64,000 nt of DNA from CATQHL01 sp965242895 (GCA_965242895.1 OZ251507.1:372001-436000); one strand, 5' to 3'. Positions 25,340 to 35,003 are shown, counted from the first letter of the stretch. Program-made: numbers and translations. Notes: generated by a model not told the origin, from the sequence alone.

Positions 25340-28300
25340 GTGGACGCTGTCGAGGCGGAGCCTTCTCGGTTGGGGGGGAAAGACATAGACAGGAGCGTCT
25401 ACCTAAACGATGTGAACGACTCTGGGCAGGAACCGCCTCGGCTTCTCATCGAAGAATACTTCCCTGTTAAGGAGATCGGGATTGAATGCCGCCGTGAGTC
25501 TTCGCCTATACCAGGACAGTTTCCGAAGCTGAAGACCCTGCACATCTGGTGGGCGCGCAAACCCCTGGTGGCCAGTGCAGCTGCCATCCTCGGCAGCCTG
25601 CTGCCCCCCTGGTCGCCTGAGTTAGCGGGGAGGTTTCCTCAAACGCCGGAACTTGAAGACCAAAAGGCCTACAAGGAGTGGTTCTTGAATCTCTGCGGTG
25701 TCAGGGGCGACCCAGTGACGGCGAACCTCAAAATGCAGGTTGCTAAAAAAACCGGAATCCGGATTCCGAATCCTTTCACCTATTCGCAGGCATACAAGAA
25801 CAGCCCCACGATCGAGCAGTTACTGGTTCTCCACAAAGTGTTTGAATTGTCCTGGGGACGAATCCCCGAGGTTTTAGATCCCACCGCGGGCGGAGGCTCT
25901 ATTCCCTATGAGGCCTTACGTTATCGACTCCCTAGCCGAGCCAACGACCTGAATCCAGTAGCCGTATCCGTGCTTAAAACAGGTGTAGAAATCCCCGCCC
26001 GCTACGGCTTATCTATAAAGGGCGACTTAAAGCACTGGGGAAATGAACTGGTAACACGCCTTCAGACACGTTTGGAAAAGTTTTTTCCCTCACTTCCCGA
26101 TCAAAAAACCGCAACATACTTCTACGCCCGCACGGTGGCCTGCCCCCGCACAGGGAAACTCGTCCCGCTTCTTTACAGCCACTGGTTGCGTCGCGGCAGC
26201 AAGCCCGTGGCCGTGCGCCTGCTCACCCACCGCAACGGGAAAGAACTCGCTGAGCCTGCCTTCGAGCTAGCAGAAGGAGACGAGATCGACTTTGATCCGG
26301 ATCGCGGAACCGTCTCACGCGGGAAAGGGATTTCGCCCTGGGACAGCCTCACCATCGACAGTAGTTACATCAAAGACGAGGCGCAGGCGGGGCGCATGGG
26401 CGAACTTCTCTACGCCGTGGCGATCCGCACTCCGCAGGGCCGAGGCTTACGACTCCCCACCGAAACAGACACTGAAGCCCTGATAGCAGCCGAACGCGAA
26501 CTAGAACGGCTGCTACCCGACTGGAAGCGCCAGAACGTCCTGCCCACCGAACCCATACCCGAAGGCAACGATAAACGACCTCACAACTACGGCATGCGCC
26601 AATGGCGCGACATGTTCACCCCGCGACAACTCCTCGCACACGGCTGTTTCGTGGAAGAGTGGCGCAAGATCACCACCGAGATGCAGTCGGAAACCTCCGA
26701 CCCGCAGCAGGCAGAGGCGGTGGCTGCCCTGCTCTCATTCATGTTAGACAAGGCCGTGGATTGGAACTCCCGGCAGGTGGCCTGGAATGTAAACAGGCAA
26801 GCCATTGCTCATGCCTTCAGCATGCACGCCTTCCCTATCCGTTGGACGTTCGCAGAATTCGAAGCCGGGTCAGAACTCTTCGCCTGGACGCTCAGGCAAC
26901 TGCTAGACGCCTACGCACAGATCGCCGAACTCCTCCTCGGCACCGACCCAGAGCAATCAGCACTAAAGAAAACCCCAGTTCCGCTACCAAAAGTGACTGT
27001 CACCGCGGAGAACGCTGGCAACCTGACACAAATAGCGGACGGCTCGCAGACGCTGGTATGCATCGACCCGCCCTACTACGACAACGTCATGTACGCCGAA
27101 CTCTCCGACTACTTCTACGTCTGGCAAAAGCGCACCCTAGGGGAACTCTGGCCAGAGCTGTACAAAGCGGAACTCACCAGCAAAAAAGGAGAAGCTGTCA
27201 CCAACCCAGCCCGCTTCACCTCCGCCGGCATGCGCGCCAAGGAGTTAGCAAACCACGACTACATAGTGAAGATGGAGGCCATCTTCCGGGAATGCCTCCG
27301 CGTGCTGCGCGACGACGGCGTTCTGACGGTGATGTTCACCCACAAAAGCGCCGAAGCCTGGGACGCCCTCGGCACTTCCCTGATGCAGGCCGGCTTCAGC
27401 ATCCGTACGTCCTGGCCTGTTCACACCGAATCCGAGCATTCCCTGCACCAGGCCAACAAGAACTCTGTGTCTTCGACAATCCTCCTGGTCTGTCGCAAGC
27501 GCTCGGCGCGTCCCGAAAAAAGCGACCGCACCTATTTCGACGACTTAGCAGCCGACATTCGCAAAGCCGCTGCCGAAGCCTACAAACGCTTCGCTGAGCA
27601 CGGGCTGAACGGCGTCGACCTTATGCTTTCCACCTACGGGCCTACTCTGGCCGAACTCTCCAAGCACTGGCCCGTTCATTCCGTAGAAGCGTCCGAAGAC
27701 GGCACCTCACGGCTGCTGCGCCCCGAGGAAGCCCTGGACGTGGCGAGAGCCGAGGCCACCCGGCTGCTCAAGGCCAGGCTTATCGGACGCGAAGCCGACT
27801 TCGACCCCCTGACTGATTTCGCAGTCGCCGCCTGGGAACTCTTCAAGGCCCGCAAGTTCCCATATGACGAAGCTCGCAAACTCGCCATCGCGACGGGTGG
27901 TTTGGACATCGACGACCTGAAGAAGGCCAAGATACTTACCTCAAATGGGGGCAATGTCCGCTTGCTCAAGCCACGGGAGCGGCTGCGGCGCGGCGAGGAC
28001 AGCGGCCCTGAGGTTAATCGAAAAAATCTGGAATTTGACACCCTCATCGACGCCGTCCACACCGCCCTCTATGTCACATCCGAAGACGGCCCCGAAGCCG
28101 CCAAGCGCTGGCTGGACGAACGGAGACTGGCTAGCTCCGAACCTTTCCAAAACTGCTTACAAGCACTGCTCAAGGCGATCCCCCGCTCCAAGAACATCAA
28201 GGGTGGCTGGAATATAGACGAAGCCGGTCACCTAGATCGGCTGACGTCATCATACTTCCCCAACTTGGAACGCCCACCGGACGAGGAAACGGTCTACAAA

Positions 28301-28420
28301 CAAACCTTTGACGACTATGCCAAAGCCGCCGAGACGACCGCAGGCGACTCTGTAAGCCTCCGAGGTGACAGCCCCGGTGACCCTACCTCGAGCGACGAGC
28401 TAGGTTCCGAACCCACCTAG
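25340..28420 (+). CDS. DUF1156-type adenine-specific DNA methylase
   Basis: Large modification enzyme of the helicase-methylase-ATPase type of anti-phage system. The N-terminal DUF1156 region has FPVKEIGIECRRE and HIWWARKPLVASAAAILGSLLPP (about 40-90). SAM-binding motif I is LDPTAGGGSIPYEALR at about 179-194, and the catalytic motif IV is CIDPPYYDNVMYAELSDYFYVW at about 573-594. A further block, LRVLRDDGVLTVMFTHKSAEAW, follows. The 1,026-aa length matches family members, which have several hundred residues between motifs I and IV. GTG is the likely start, six bases after the preceding stop. The methylase presumably marks host DNA so that the ATPase and helicase act only on unmodified DNA; that role is inferred from related systems. 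Confidence 0.9.
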   Translation: MDAVEAEPSRLGGKDIDRSVYLNDVNDSGQEPPRLLIEEYFPVKEIGIECRRESSPIPGQFPKLKTLHIWWARKPLVASAAAILGSLLPPWSPELAGRFPQTPELEDQKAYKEWFLNLCGVRGDPVTANLKMQVAKKTGIRIPNPFTYSQAYKNSPTIEQLLVLHKVFELSWGRIPEVLDPTAGGGSIPYEALRYRLPSRANDLNPVAVSVLKTGVEIPARYGLSIKGDLKHWGNELVTRLQTRLEKFFPSLPDQKTATYFYARTVACPRTGKLVPLLYSHWLRRGSKPVAVRLLTHRNGKELAEPAFELAEGDEIDFDPDRGTVSRGKGISPWDSLTIDSSYIKDEAQAGRMGELLYAVAIRTPQGRGLRLPTETDTEALIAAERELERLLPDWKRQNVLPTEPIPEGNDKRPHNYGMRQWRDMFTPRQLLAHGCFVEEWRKITTEMQSETSDPQQAEAVAALLSFMLDKAVDWNSRQVAWNVNRQAIAHAFSMHAFPIRWTFAEFEAGSELFAWTLRQLLDAYAQIAELLLGTDPEQSALKKTPVPLPKVTVTAENAGNLTQIADGSQTLVCIDPPYYDNVMYAELSDYFYVWQKRTLGELWPELYKAELTSKKGEAVTNPARFTSAGMRAKELANHDYIVKMEAIFRECLRVLRDDGVLTVMFTHKSAEAWDALGTSLMQAGFSIRTSWPVHTESEHSLHQANKNSVSSTILLVCRKRSARPEKSDRTYFDDLAADIRKAAAEAYKRFAEHGLNGVDLMLSTYGPTLAELSKHWPVHSVEASEDGTSRLLRPEEALDVARAEATRLLKARLIGREADFDPLTDFAVAAWELFKARKFPYDEARKLAIATGGLDIDDLKKAKILTSNGGNVRLLKPRERLRRGEDSGPEVNRKNLEFDTLIDAVHTALYVTSEDGPEAAKRWLDERRLASSEPFQNCLQALLKAIPRSKNIKGGWNIDEAGHLDRLTSSYFPNLERPPDEETVYKQTFDDYAKAAETTAGDSVSLRGDSPGDPTSSDELGSEPT

Positions 28421-28450
28421 AGATGAACCGCCCTGCTAGCAGCCACCTAA

Positions 28451-31400
28451 ATGACTAACCCCGCGGCCCACGGGTCGGGCGAGGACGCTATGGGGGTCTC
28501 CGACACCCCCCTGCCTAACACCACCTCACCCCACACCGATACCTACACACAGCCGCCCCAACCGCCCCCAGGCCCGCCAACTGACACCCACACACCGCCA
28601 CCACACACCCCATACCCCGACCCGGCCCAAGCCCAGAACCAACTGGGAGAACCTCCCCCGGAACTGCCGGACTGCACCCACACACCGACACCCCAACCGC
28701 CCCCACCCCAAACCCAAGGGACTCATACCCAGGCATCCAACCCCGGAGGGTTTGCCGACCTTCACCTGCTCTCCCATTACGGGGGATCGCGCGACCTGTT
28801 GGGGAGTTTCTACGTCCCGGTGCTGCAGCGGGCGGTGCGCTATGACAGGGTGGCGGGCTACTTCGCTTCTTCGGCGTTTGTTAGCGCAGCGGCGGGTGTA
28901 GCCCGTTTCGTCGCTGGCGGCGGCGTTATGCGTCTGCTGGTCGGGGCGCAGCTGACCGAAGACGACCGCAACGCTCTGTTGGGGCGCACACCGCTCGACG
29001 ACGTCCTCACCGAGCGCCTGCTGGCGGACATCGAGGGCTCAGCCGACTCCGACCCTGAGAGCTTGGAGGAAGCGCTGCGCCGCAGGCGCCTCGAAGTCGT
29101 GGCTTGGCTGGTGAGGGAGCAGCGGCTGCAGATACGAGTCGGTCTGCCTTGCGACGACGGCGGCGTGCCGCTGACCGCCGATCGCCCCGAGACCGCCCGC
29201 TATTTTCACTCCAAGTGGGGCGTCCTTAGCGACGCTGCCGGGGGGCGCATCGTCTTCCACGGCAGCATCAACGAGTCGGCGCGGGGCTGGACGGAGAACT
29301 ACGAAACCTTTGACGTTCACACCTCCTGGGGGGCGTCCTGGGAGAGCCATGGGCAGCCCCGCGTCGAGGAGTTTGAGCAGCTCTGGCAGGGTCGGGCTGT
29401 CGGCAGATGGAAGAGCGTGCCGCTGCCCGAAGCCGTGGAGCGTGACCTCCTCAAACTGCTGCCCGACGAGGAGGGCTGGACGCCCGAGGCCCGCGACCCG
29501 CTGGAGGTTCCGCCCGAGGTCTGCGACCCGCTTGAAATCCTGCCCGAGTCCCCACCAGAGCCGCCCGAGCCGCCGACGCCGGCGCCGGCGCTCACCGAGC
29601 TTGAACGCCAGCGCCTAGAAGCCGTTCGCGACGCCCCGCTGAGCTGCAGCGGCGTCGGACTGGTCTCAGCCGGCGTCCGTCCCTGGGCGCACCAGACGGC
29701 CATCGCCCGGCGCATCGTGGAGAGCTGGCCTCGCTCCTACCTGCTGGCCGACGAGGTGGGGCTGGGCAAGACCATCGAACTCGGCCTGGCTCTGCGGGAG
29801 TTGCTGCTCTCGGGCACGATCTCCACCGCCCTGCTGCTGGTGCCCGCCTCAGTGCTCAAGCAGTGGCAGGAAGAACTCAGCGAGAAACTGCTGCTGGACG
29901 TGCCCCGCCTGGACTTGGGCAAACGGAAACTCTGCTGGGCAAACGAACGCAGCACACCCATCCCGCCAGGGAGCGCAGACGGCTGGACGAGCGACGAACT
30001 GAGCAGACGGGCAAACGAGCGCAGCACGCCCATCCCGCCGGGGAGCAACCCCTGGCGGGCTGCCCCGGTGCTGCTGGCGTCCTCTCACCTGGCCAGACGC
30101 CGACAGCACCGCAACGATCTGCTTGACGGCGATGCGTGGGACTTGGTCTTCGTCGACGAAATACACCACGCCCGACGCCGAGGGTCGAAACCCACCGACA
30201 CCCCCAACCAACTCCTGGCCACCCTCATCGAGCTCAAGAAACACGACATGTGGAGGGTGCTGCTGGCCGCCTCAGCCACCCCCATGCAGCTGCACACACA
30301 CGACCTCTGGGACATCCTCAACCTCATGGGTCTGCCCGAACTCTGGAGCAGTTCAGCCGAAAAAATGGAGGGTTACTACCAAGAACTCCTTGAGGCGTTC
30401 CCGGTCAGGCACTGGAATTTCCTTCAGACGATGCTGGCCGCCCAGATCGACTTCGCCGAACCGGACGCCTTCGTGAAAGAGTCCGTTCAGGAACGGCTCG
30501 GCTGGGTTGGCGCTGACCGGCTGCTTAACTTCCACACCACGGGTCTCGACCGCTTCGCTGCGGGGGAGATACCCCGCAGCGACCGCGAGTGTTGGGACGA
30601 GTGGCTGCGGGCGAACACGCCGGTACGCGACCGCATCTTCCGCACCACCCGCGCCACCCTGCGCGCCGCCCTGCCCGCTGCCGAAGGCTCCCCCGCCGCC
30701 CTGCGCTCAGCCGCCACCCCGCAAACCACCGAGGGTTCCGCCGCCGAGGGGTCCGTCTCCCTGTCAACCTCGAGCGCCGCCCGCGCCGCCGCCGCGGGCT
30801 CCCCCGCCGCCCCCCGCTCGGGGCTCGCGGAGACGACCATCCCCGTCCGCAAAGTCTGCGACGCCTTCTGCGACCTCGGCGGTAACCAGGCGCTTTATGA
30901 CCGCATCGAGGACTACATCATGCGCTACTACGACGTCTATCTCAAGGAGGGCAAGCGAAACGCTCCCCTGGGTTTCATAATGACCGTCTACCGCCGCCGT
31001 CTGACCTCGAGTTTCCACGCCGTGAAGCGCTCACTGGAGCGCCGCCTGGAAGCGCTCCGCGACCACCGAGTCGCCCTAGACGCCCTGCTAGACGAGGACG
31101 ACGAGCACGCTCTCGAAACCTCGCAGTCTTATGAGACCGCCGATCTCACCGCTGACAGCGGCGACCTGCAGGTAGAGATCGACGAGCTTGATGCATTCGT
31201 CAGCGACTTGGCGAACAGACCGCCCGACGAACCCAAGATGAAACGGCTGCACAGCCTGCTGCGGGAGAGTTTCAGCGCTGGGCACCGCACGGCGGTGATC
31301 TTCACCCAATACACCGACACCCTCGACTACATCCGAGAGCAACTCCGCTCTACCTACGCGGAGGGGGTGCTCTGCTACTCGGGGAGGGGAGGCGAACGCT

Positions 31401-32122
31401 GGAACAGCAAAACCCAGCGCTGGGAGCCGCTCCCCAAAGAGGAGGTCAAGGAGTTGTTCCGGCGGGGCGAAGGGCGGATACTGGTCGGCACCGACTCCAT
31501 GTCGGAGGGGCTGAACCTGCAGACCTGCGCCCGTCTCTTCAACTTCGACCTTCCGTGGAACTTTATGCGGGTGGAGCAGCGCATAGGCCGCGTCGACCGC
31601 ATCGGCGGGCGCCCCGCCGTTCACGTCACCAACTTCTTCTACAAGGGAACCGTGGAGGAGGACATCTACACGCGCATCGCAGATCGCCACGACTGGTTCA
31701 CGCACGTCGTGGGTAACGCTCAGCCTGTGCTCGCCTCCACCGAGGTGCTCTTCGAGCAGGCTGCGATGCGGCGAATGTCGCCGGCGGACGCCGCTGATGA
31801 ATTCGAGAGAACGCTCGGACGCCTCGACGCCGCCCCTCTGCAGCTGCAGAACCTGGACTCCGTTCCTCGCCATCAAGAAGACCTCTCGCCCGCCATGGAC
31901 TTGGAGGGACTGAAGGAGAACCTGTTCGCAGTAGGGGCTGTCAGGGAGCGCTTCAGAGAGCACCCCGAGATTGACGGCGCCTGGCTGCTGACTTTGAGGA
32001 GCGACCGCCGAGCGGTGACCTTCGACCAGTCGATCTACGAAAACACCCCTGGGTTGAGCCTGCTGAGTTGGGGCAGCGACCCGCTGGAGGGGCTGCTCGA
32101 AGAGGTGCTGGCAGGGCGCTAG
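28451..32122 (+). CDS. PLD-domain SNF2 helicase of the defence cassette
   Basis: Two-module protein. After an unusual Pro/Thr/His-rich N-terminus (about 20-95), a phospholipase-D-like nuclease domain runs to about 340 with the HxK motif YFHSKWGVL near 252 and FHGSINESARGW. The SNF2 helicase follows: motif I ADEVGLGKTIE near 433, motif II VDEIHHARR near 568, motif III LLAASATPMQ, motif V GTDSMSEGLNLQ and motif VI EQRIGRVDRIGG near 1045. All catalytic motifs look intact. It contains a 24-codon tandem duplication (ANERSTPIPPGS twice) and an Ala/Ser-rich loop near 730-790. The start at 28451 is 30 bases after the methylase stop. In related systems this subunit is thought to translocate on and cut invading DNA. 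Confidence 0.92.
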   Translation: MTNPAAHGSGEDAMGVSDTPLPNTTSPHTDTYTQPPQPPPGPPTDTHTPPPHTPYPDPAQAQNQLGEPPPELPDCTHTPTPQPPPPQTQGTHTQASNPGGFADLHLLSHYGGSRDLLGSFYVPVLQRAVRYDRVAGYFASSAFVSAAAGVARFVAGGGVMRLLVGAQLTEDDRNALLGRTPLDDVLTERLLADIEGSADSDPESLEEALRRRRLEVVAWLVREQRLQIRVGLPCDDGGVPLTADRPETARYFHSKWGVLSDAAGGRIVFHGSINESARGWTENYETFDVHTSWGASWESHGQPRVEEFEQLWQGRAVGRWKSVPLPEAVERDLLKLLPDEEGWTPEARDPLEVPPEVCDPLEILPESPPEPPEPPTPAPALTELERQRLEAVRDAPLSCSGVGLVSAGVRPWAHQTAIARRIVESWPRSYLLADEVGLGKTIELGLALRELLLSGTISTALLLVPASVLKQWQEELSEKLLLDVPRLDLGKRKLCWANERSTPIPPGSADGWTSDELSRRANERSTPIPPGSNPWRAAPVLLASSHLARRRQHRNDLLDGDAWDLVFVDEIHHARRRGSKPTDTPNQLLATLIELKKHDMWRVLLAASATPMQLHTHDLWDILNLMGLPELWSSSAEKMEGYYQELLEAFPVRHWNFLQTMLAAQIDFAEPDAFVKESVQERLGWVGADRLLNFHTTGLDRFAAGEIPRSDRECWDEWLRANTPVRDRIFRTTRATLRAALPAAEGSPAALRSAATPQTTEGSAAEGSVSLSTSSAARAAAAGSPAAPRSGLAETTIPVRKVCDAFCDLGGNQALYDRIEDYIMRYYDVYLKEGKRNAPLGFIMTVYRRRLTSSFHAVKRSLERRLEALRDHRVALDALLDEDDEHALETSQSYETADLTADSGDLQVEIDELDAFVSDLANRPPDEPKMKRLHSLLRESFSAGHRTAVIFTQYTDTLDYIREQLRSTYAEGVLCYSGRGGERWNSKTQRWEPLPKEEVKELFRRGEGRILVGTDSMSEGLNLQTCARLFNFDLPWNFMRVEQRIGRVDRIGGRPAVHVTNFFYKGTVEEDIYTRIADRHDWFTHVVGNAQPVLASTEVLFEQAAMRRMSPADAADEFERTLGRLDAAPLQLQNLDSVPRHQEDLSPAMDLEGLKENLFAVGAVRERFREHPEIDGAWLLTLRSDRRAVTFDQSIYENTPGLSLLSWGSDPLEGLLEEVLAGR
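29938..30046 (+). repeat. 72-bp tandem duplication inside the helicase gene
   Basis: A 37-base element beginning gcaaacga and ending gggagc occurs at 29938-29974 and 30010-30046 with a few differences, 72 bases apart, keeping the frame. It encodes ANERSTPIPPGS twice between helicase motifs Ia and II. Confidence 0.85.
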
Positions 32123-32132
32123 CGCAGCCCCC

Positions 32133-32732
32133 TCAGTCCACGAAGCCTTTTTCGAGATCGAGGAGGTAGCCCTTGGCTTCTCTCCCTCCTCCGTAGTGAC
32201 CCCTCGAACCGTCGCTTCTGACCACCCGATGGCACGGCACGACCAGCGACAGCGGGTTGGTGGCCATGGCCTGACCCACGGCGCGGGCTGCGTCTTCGCT
32301 GTCGACCTCGGCGGCGATCTCCGTATAGCTGCGAACTTGGCCGTAGGGAATGCCGAAGACGGCCCTGCGAACCTTGAGGTAGAACCCTCTGCTTGCCCGC
32401 CAGTCGAGAGTAAGCGTGAACCGGCGCAGACGGCGTGCGAAGTAGTCGTCAAGTTGGCGGCGGACATCGTCGAAAGGCTCGGGGTCAACGCTAACTCCTG
32501 CGACTCTCACGCCGCTCGAACCGGCCCTCAGTTCCGACGCCAGGTCTTCGAGGCCGGCGGGTTTCCCCTCGCCGCCGATCAGGTAGCAGAGCCTCAGCAA
32601 CCCTGCGTCGGTGTTCACCAACCCAAGGCGGCCCACCGGGCTGTCCACCTCCCAAATCGACACATCGACTCCGGGCGTCTCGCCCCTCGACACATCGACT
32701 CCTGTTGCTGGTTGCTTAGACGTTTCGCTCAT
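32133..32732 (-). CDS. ogt: Methylated-DNA-[protein]-cysteine S-methyltransferase
   Basis: Suicide repair protein that removes alkyl groups from O6-alkylguanine and O4-alkylthymine. The acceptor cysteine is Cys167 in VVPCHRVVRSDG, followed by GHYGGGREAKGYLLDLE; FGIPYGQVRSYTEIAA at about 126-141 is the DNA-binding helix-turn-helix. The 199-aa length fits. The N-terminus has a ten-codon in-frame duplication (GVDVS twice) caused by repeats at 32658-32673 and 32688-32703. It is convergent with the helicase gene, ten bases away, and belongs to the general chromosome rather than the defence cassette. Confidence 0.94.
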   Translation of the reverse strand: MSETSKQPATGVDVSRGETPGVDVSIWEVDSPVGRLGLVNTDAGLLRLCYLIGGEGKPAGLEDLASELRAGSSGVRVAGVSVDPEPFDDVRRQLDDYFARRLRRFTLTLDWRASRGFYLKVRRAVFGIPYGQVRSYTEIAAEVDSEDAARAVGQAMATNPLSLVVPCHRVVRSDGSRGHYGGGREAKGYLLDLEKGFVD

Positions 32733-32901
32733 TCGGCAAGCGTAGCATCGCCAGCCGGACAGCCAGGCGCGGCAGGCGGGCGCGGCCGCCAGGCGCCGTC
32801 AGCAGGACGGACAGACGAGCAGACAGCCACCTCCCAAGCACTGGGGGGTCAAGCCGGCCTCAAGCCGGCCAGCGGCAGAATGAGCGAAAAGAGCGCAGCA
32901 G

Positions 32902-33390
32902 TTAGCGCTGGATGAAGACTTCGGCTATCCAGCGGTCGGTGATCGGCACGCCGCTGAGCGCGGTGGACGACGCCAGCATGAACTCCAGGAGACTTCTGGG
33001 GGAAGTCTCCTCGGAAATCTCAAACACCAGGCCGCGGCGGTTGTGATCCTGCTTCAGCGTCCACCCTTTGGGCACGTCCACTCCCCTCTCGGCCAAGCGG
33101 GTCACGGCGAAACGCCCGGTTATATGGCTCAGCCCCACGGTGGCCGGCGCGCTGCGGCGGGCGCTGCGGCTGCGACGGGCCGGAACCCATGTGGCCATAG
33201 GGATGGCCGGGCCCCTAGCCGAGAACATGCGACCTAGCGGGGAGTTGGGCGGGGCGTCTTCCTCGTCCACCCAGGGCTGCAGGTTCATCCAACACTTCCC
33301 GTCGCCTCTGTCGGCCAATTCCTGCATGTGCCGAAGGACTTCGTCGAGATCATCCGGCGTGAAGAGAACCTGAGTGGTGTCGATAGCCAT
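32902..33390 (-). CDS. Conserved hypothetical protein
   Basis: A 162-residue soluble protein starting MAIDTTQVLFTPDDLDEVL. A longer frame opens at 33609 but overlaps the divergent lipoprotein gene and adds low-complexity residues, so the start at 33390 is preferred. Visible features are an N-terminal helical segment, QELADRGDGKCWMNLQPW, an Arg/Ser-rich middle and a C-terminal SLLEFMLASSTALSG. No family is recognised. The start lies 16 bases from the divergent lipoprotein ATG, so the two genes share a very compact promoter region. Confidence 0.65.
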   Translation of the reverse strand: MAIDTTQVLFTPDDLDEVLRHMQELADRGDGKCWMNLQPWVDEEDAPPNSPLGRMFSARGPAIPMATWVPARRSRSARRSAPATVGLSHITGRFAVTRLAERGVDVPKGWTLKQDHNRRGLVFEISEETSPRSLLEFMLASSTALSGVPITDRWIAEVFIQR

Positions 33391-33406
33391 TGCTAGACTT
33401 TGCCAT

Positions 33407-34339
33407 ATGAACAACAAGTCGAGAGGAATTCTGGCTGCGGCAGCTGCGATTCTCCTGGTATCAGGGTGCTCGACTTCTGCATCCGTCACTGCCTCGGACG
33501 ACCCAGTCTTCACGTCCGGAGAGGCTGAACCTTCGACGTCAGCCGCTTCCTCCCCCGCAACCCCCGCAACTTCCTCCGCTCTAGACGAGTCGCCAGACGA
33601 GTCGCCCACCCTGGCGCCTGTCTCAAATGACCAACCGGACAGCTCCGATGTCGACGAGGAGAGCGTCGCTCAATCCTCCACCACTCTCCCCGAAAATCCC
33701 GACATCGACCAGCAGACACCCGCCGAAACCCCTCTCAAGCAGCCGGTCACGTTCTCGGGAAGCGGCCCCGACGTCATAGGCATCGACCCTGGCTCCGCCC
33801 TGGACTCGACCCGCTGGATAATGGAAGTCACGCACGACGGCATCGACGGATTTCAAGTCACCGCCGTGGATTCCTACGGAAAACCCACCGACCAGATCGT
33901 CTATACACTCGGCTCATATCAAGGCAGAAGTTCGTTCTCCTTCGGCCGCTACGACCCCCCAGACGCGATCGAAGTCGTCGCAGACGGAAGCTGGGCGCTC
34001 ACCTTCACAGACCCGCGGACTCTCAACTCGATAGACACCGCTGCGGGCACCGTCTTCAAGGGCAGAGGCAACGACGTCTACCGATTCGAAACCGGCGGAG
34101 AATCCAAGGGGATCGAATTCGTCTGCGAGGCTTGTGCGGCCACCATCAACCTGTACTCCCTGGGTGAATACGACTGGAAAGAGGAGGGAGTATTGATATC
34201 CGAACCCGGGCAAGGATCAAGATTTGCCAAGGTCGTTCTTGTCCCTGCGGGCACGGAATACCTGGAGATAGCACTCGCCAGCAACGACCCAGAAACCGGT
34301 CAGTTCATCCCCAACGACTGGAGCATCACGGTCTACTAA
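33407..34339 (+). CDS. Secreted lipoprotein of unknown function, paralogue of the one at 18.4 kb
   Basis: MNNKSRGILAAAAAILLVSGCSTS gives a clear lipoprotein signal with lipobox VSGC. A Ser/Pro/Asp-rich linker of about 90 residues follows, then a C-terminal domain of about 190 residues homologous to the end of the lipoprotein at 18364-20010 (shared WIMEVTHDG, TLGSYQGR, VFKGRGNDVYRFETGGE, FVCEAC, TGQFIPNDWSITV). Two conserved cysteines in the FVCEAC motif may form a disulfide. The internal ATG at 33407 is preferred over 33374. A TAGACT -10-like hexamer at 33394-33399 is 7 bases from the ATG, so the message may be leaderless. Function unknown. Confidence 0.8.
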   Translation: MNNKSRGILAAAAAILLVSGCSTSASVTASDDPVFTSGEAEPSTSAASSPATPATSSALDESPDESPTLAPVSNDQPDSSDVDEESVAQSSTTLPENPDIDQQTPAETPLKQPVTFSGSGPDVIGIDPGSALDSTRWIMEVTHDGIDGFQVTAVDSYGKPTDQIVYTLGSYQGRSSFSFGRYDPPDAIEVVADGSWALTFTDPRTLNSIDTAAGTVFKGRGNDVYRFETGGESKGIEFVCEACAATINLYSLGEYDWKEEGVLISEPGQGSRFAKVVLVPAGTEYLEIALASNDPETGQFIPNDWSITVY

Positions 34340-34373
34340 CTAGTTCTTCCGGGCAGTGTGTACCGTGCTTCCC

Positions 34374-35003
34374 ATGAACGTCATACTGGTGCGCCACGCC
34401 CTGCCCGAGCGAGTGGAGAACTCCCACGCCCCAGCCGATCCGGGGCTCAGCCCGCTTGGTCGGGAACAAGCGCTCCGCCTAGCTGAGTGGTACCTCGACG
34501 ACAGCACCCCCGCCGTCGAGCACATCGCCACGAGCCCTAAGCTGCGCGCCGTCGAAACCGCCGCACCGCTGGCCGAGCGCCTAGGAATCCTCCCTGAGGT
34601 GGTGGAGGGTTTCTCCGAAATCGACCACTTCAGCACCCAATACATCCCCGTCGAGGACATGAGGCGCGAGAACCATCCCCAGTGGCGGCGCCTGAAGAAC
34701 CGCCAGTGGGAAGAGGCGGGCTTCTTCGATCCTCACATCTTTCGGAAACAGGTCGTCAGGGCTTGGGAAGCCTGGCGTCCTGACCACGACGGGCGGACGG
34801 TCATGGTCACCGCCCACGGAGGGACCATCAACGCCCTTCTGAGCCACTTCATCGGGCTTGAAAGCGTCTTCTTCGTGGAGATCTCATACACCGGCGTCTG
34901 CCGCCTGAGAGGTTCGGGCGAGCACATGCAGCTGCTCTCCCTCAACGAAAGCGCTCACCTCTTCACCACCCCTGGGGTGCTCGCCCCCCTTCGGTCTCCT
35001 TGA
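34374..35003 (+). CDS. Histidine phosphatase family protein
   Basis: Phosphoglycerate mutase-like phosphatase. The active-site histidine is in VILVRHALPE, where the usual RHG is RHA; a second catalytic His lies in VTAHGGTINALLSHF. The block GLSPLGREQALRLAEWY and SPKLRAVETAAPLAERLG complete the N-terminal half. At 209 aa it is family-typical; the substrate is unknown. ATG at 34374 places the catalytic motif near the N-terminus; an upstream start at 34356 adds only six residues. Its stop overlaps the TTG start of the electron-transfer flavoprotein gene, implying co-expression. Confidence 0.88.
   Translation: MNVILVRHALPERVENSHAPADPGLSPLGREQALRLAEWYLDDSTPAVEHIATSPKLRAVETAAPLAERLGILPEVVEGFSEIDHFSTQYIPVEDMRRENHPQWRRLKNRQWEEAGFFDPHIFRKQVVRAWEAWRPDHDGRTVMVTAHGGTINALLSHFIGLESVFFVEISYTGVCRLRGSGEHMQLLSLNESAHLFTTPGVLAPLRSP

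Noticed and set aside
21632..32122. Assignment of the defence cassette as DISARM
   Set aside because: DISARM needs DrmA, DrmB and DrmC. Here the ATPase is DUF499-like, the methylase DUF1156-like and the PLD domain is fused to the helicase, fitting the helicase-methylase-ATPase type better.
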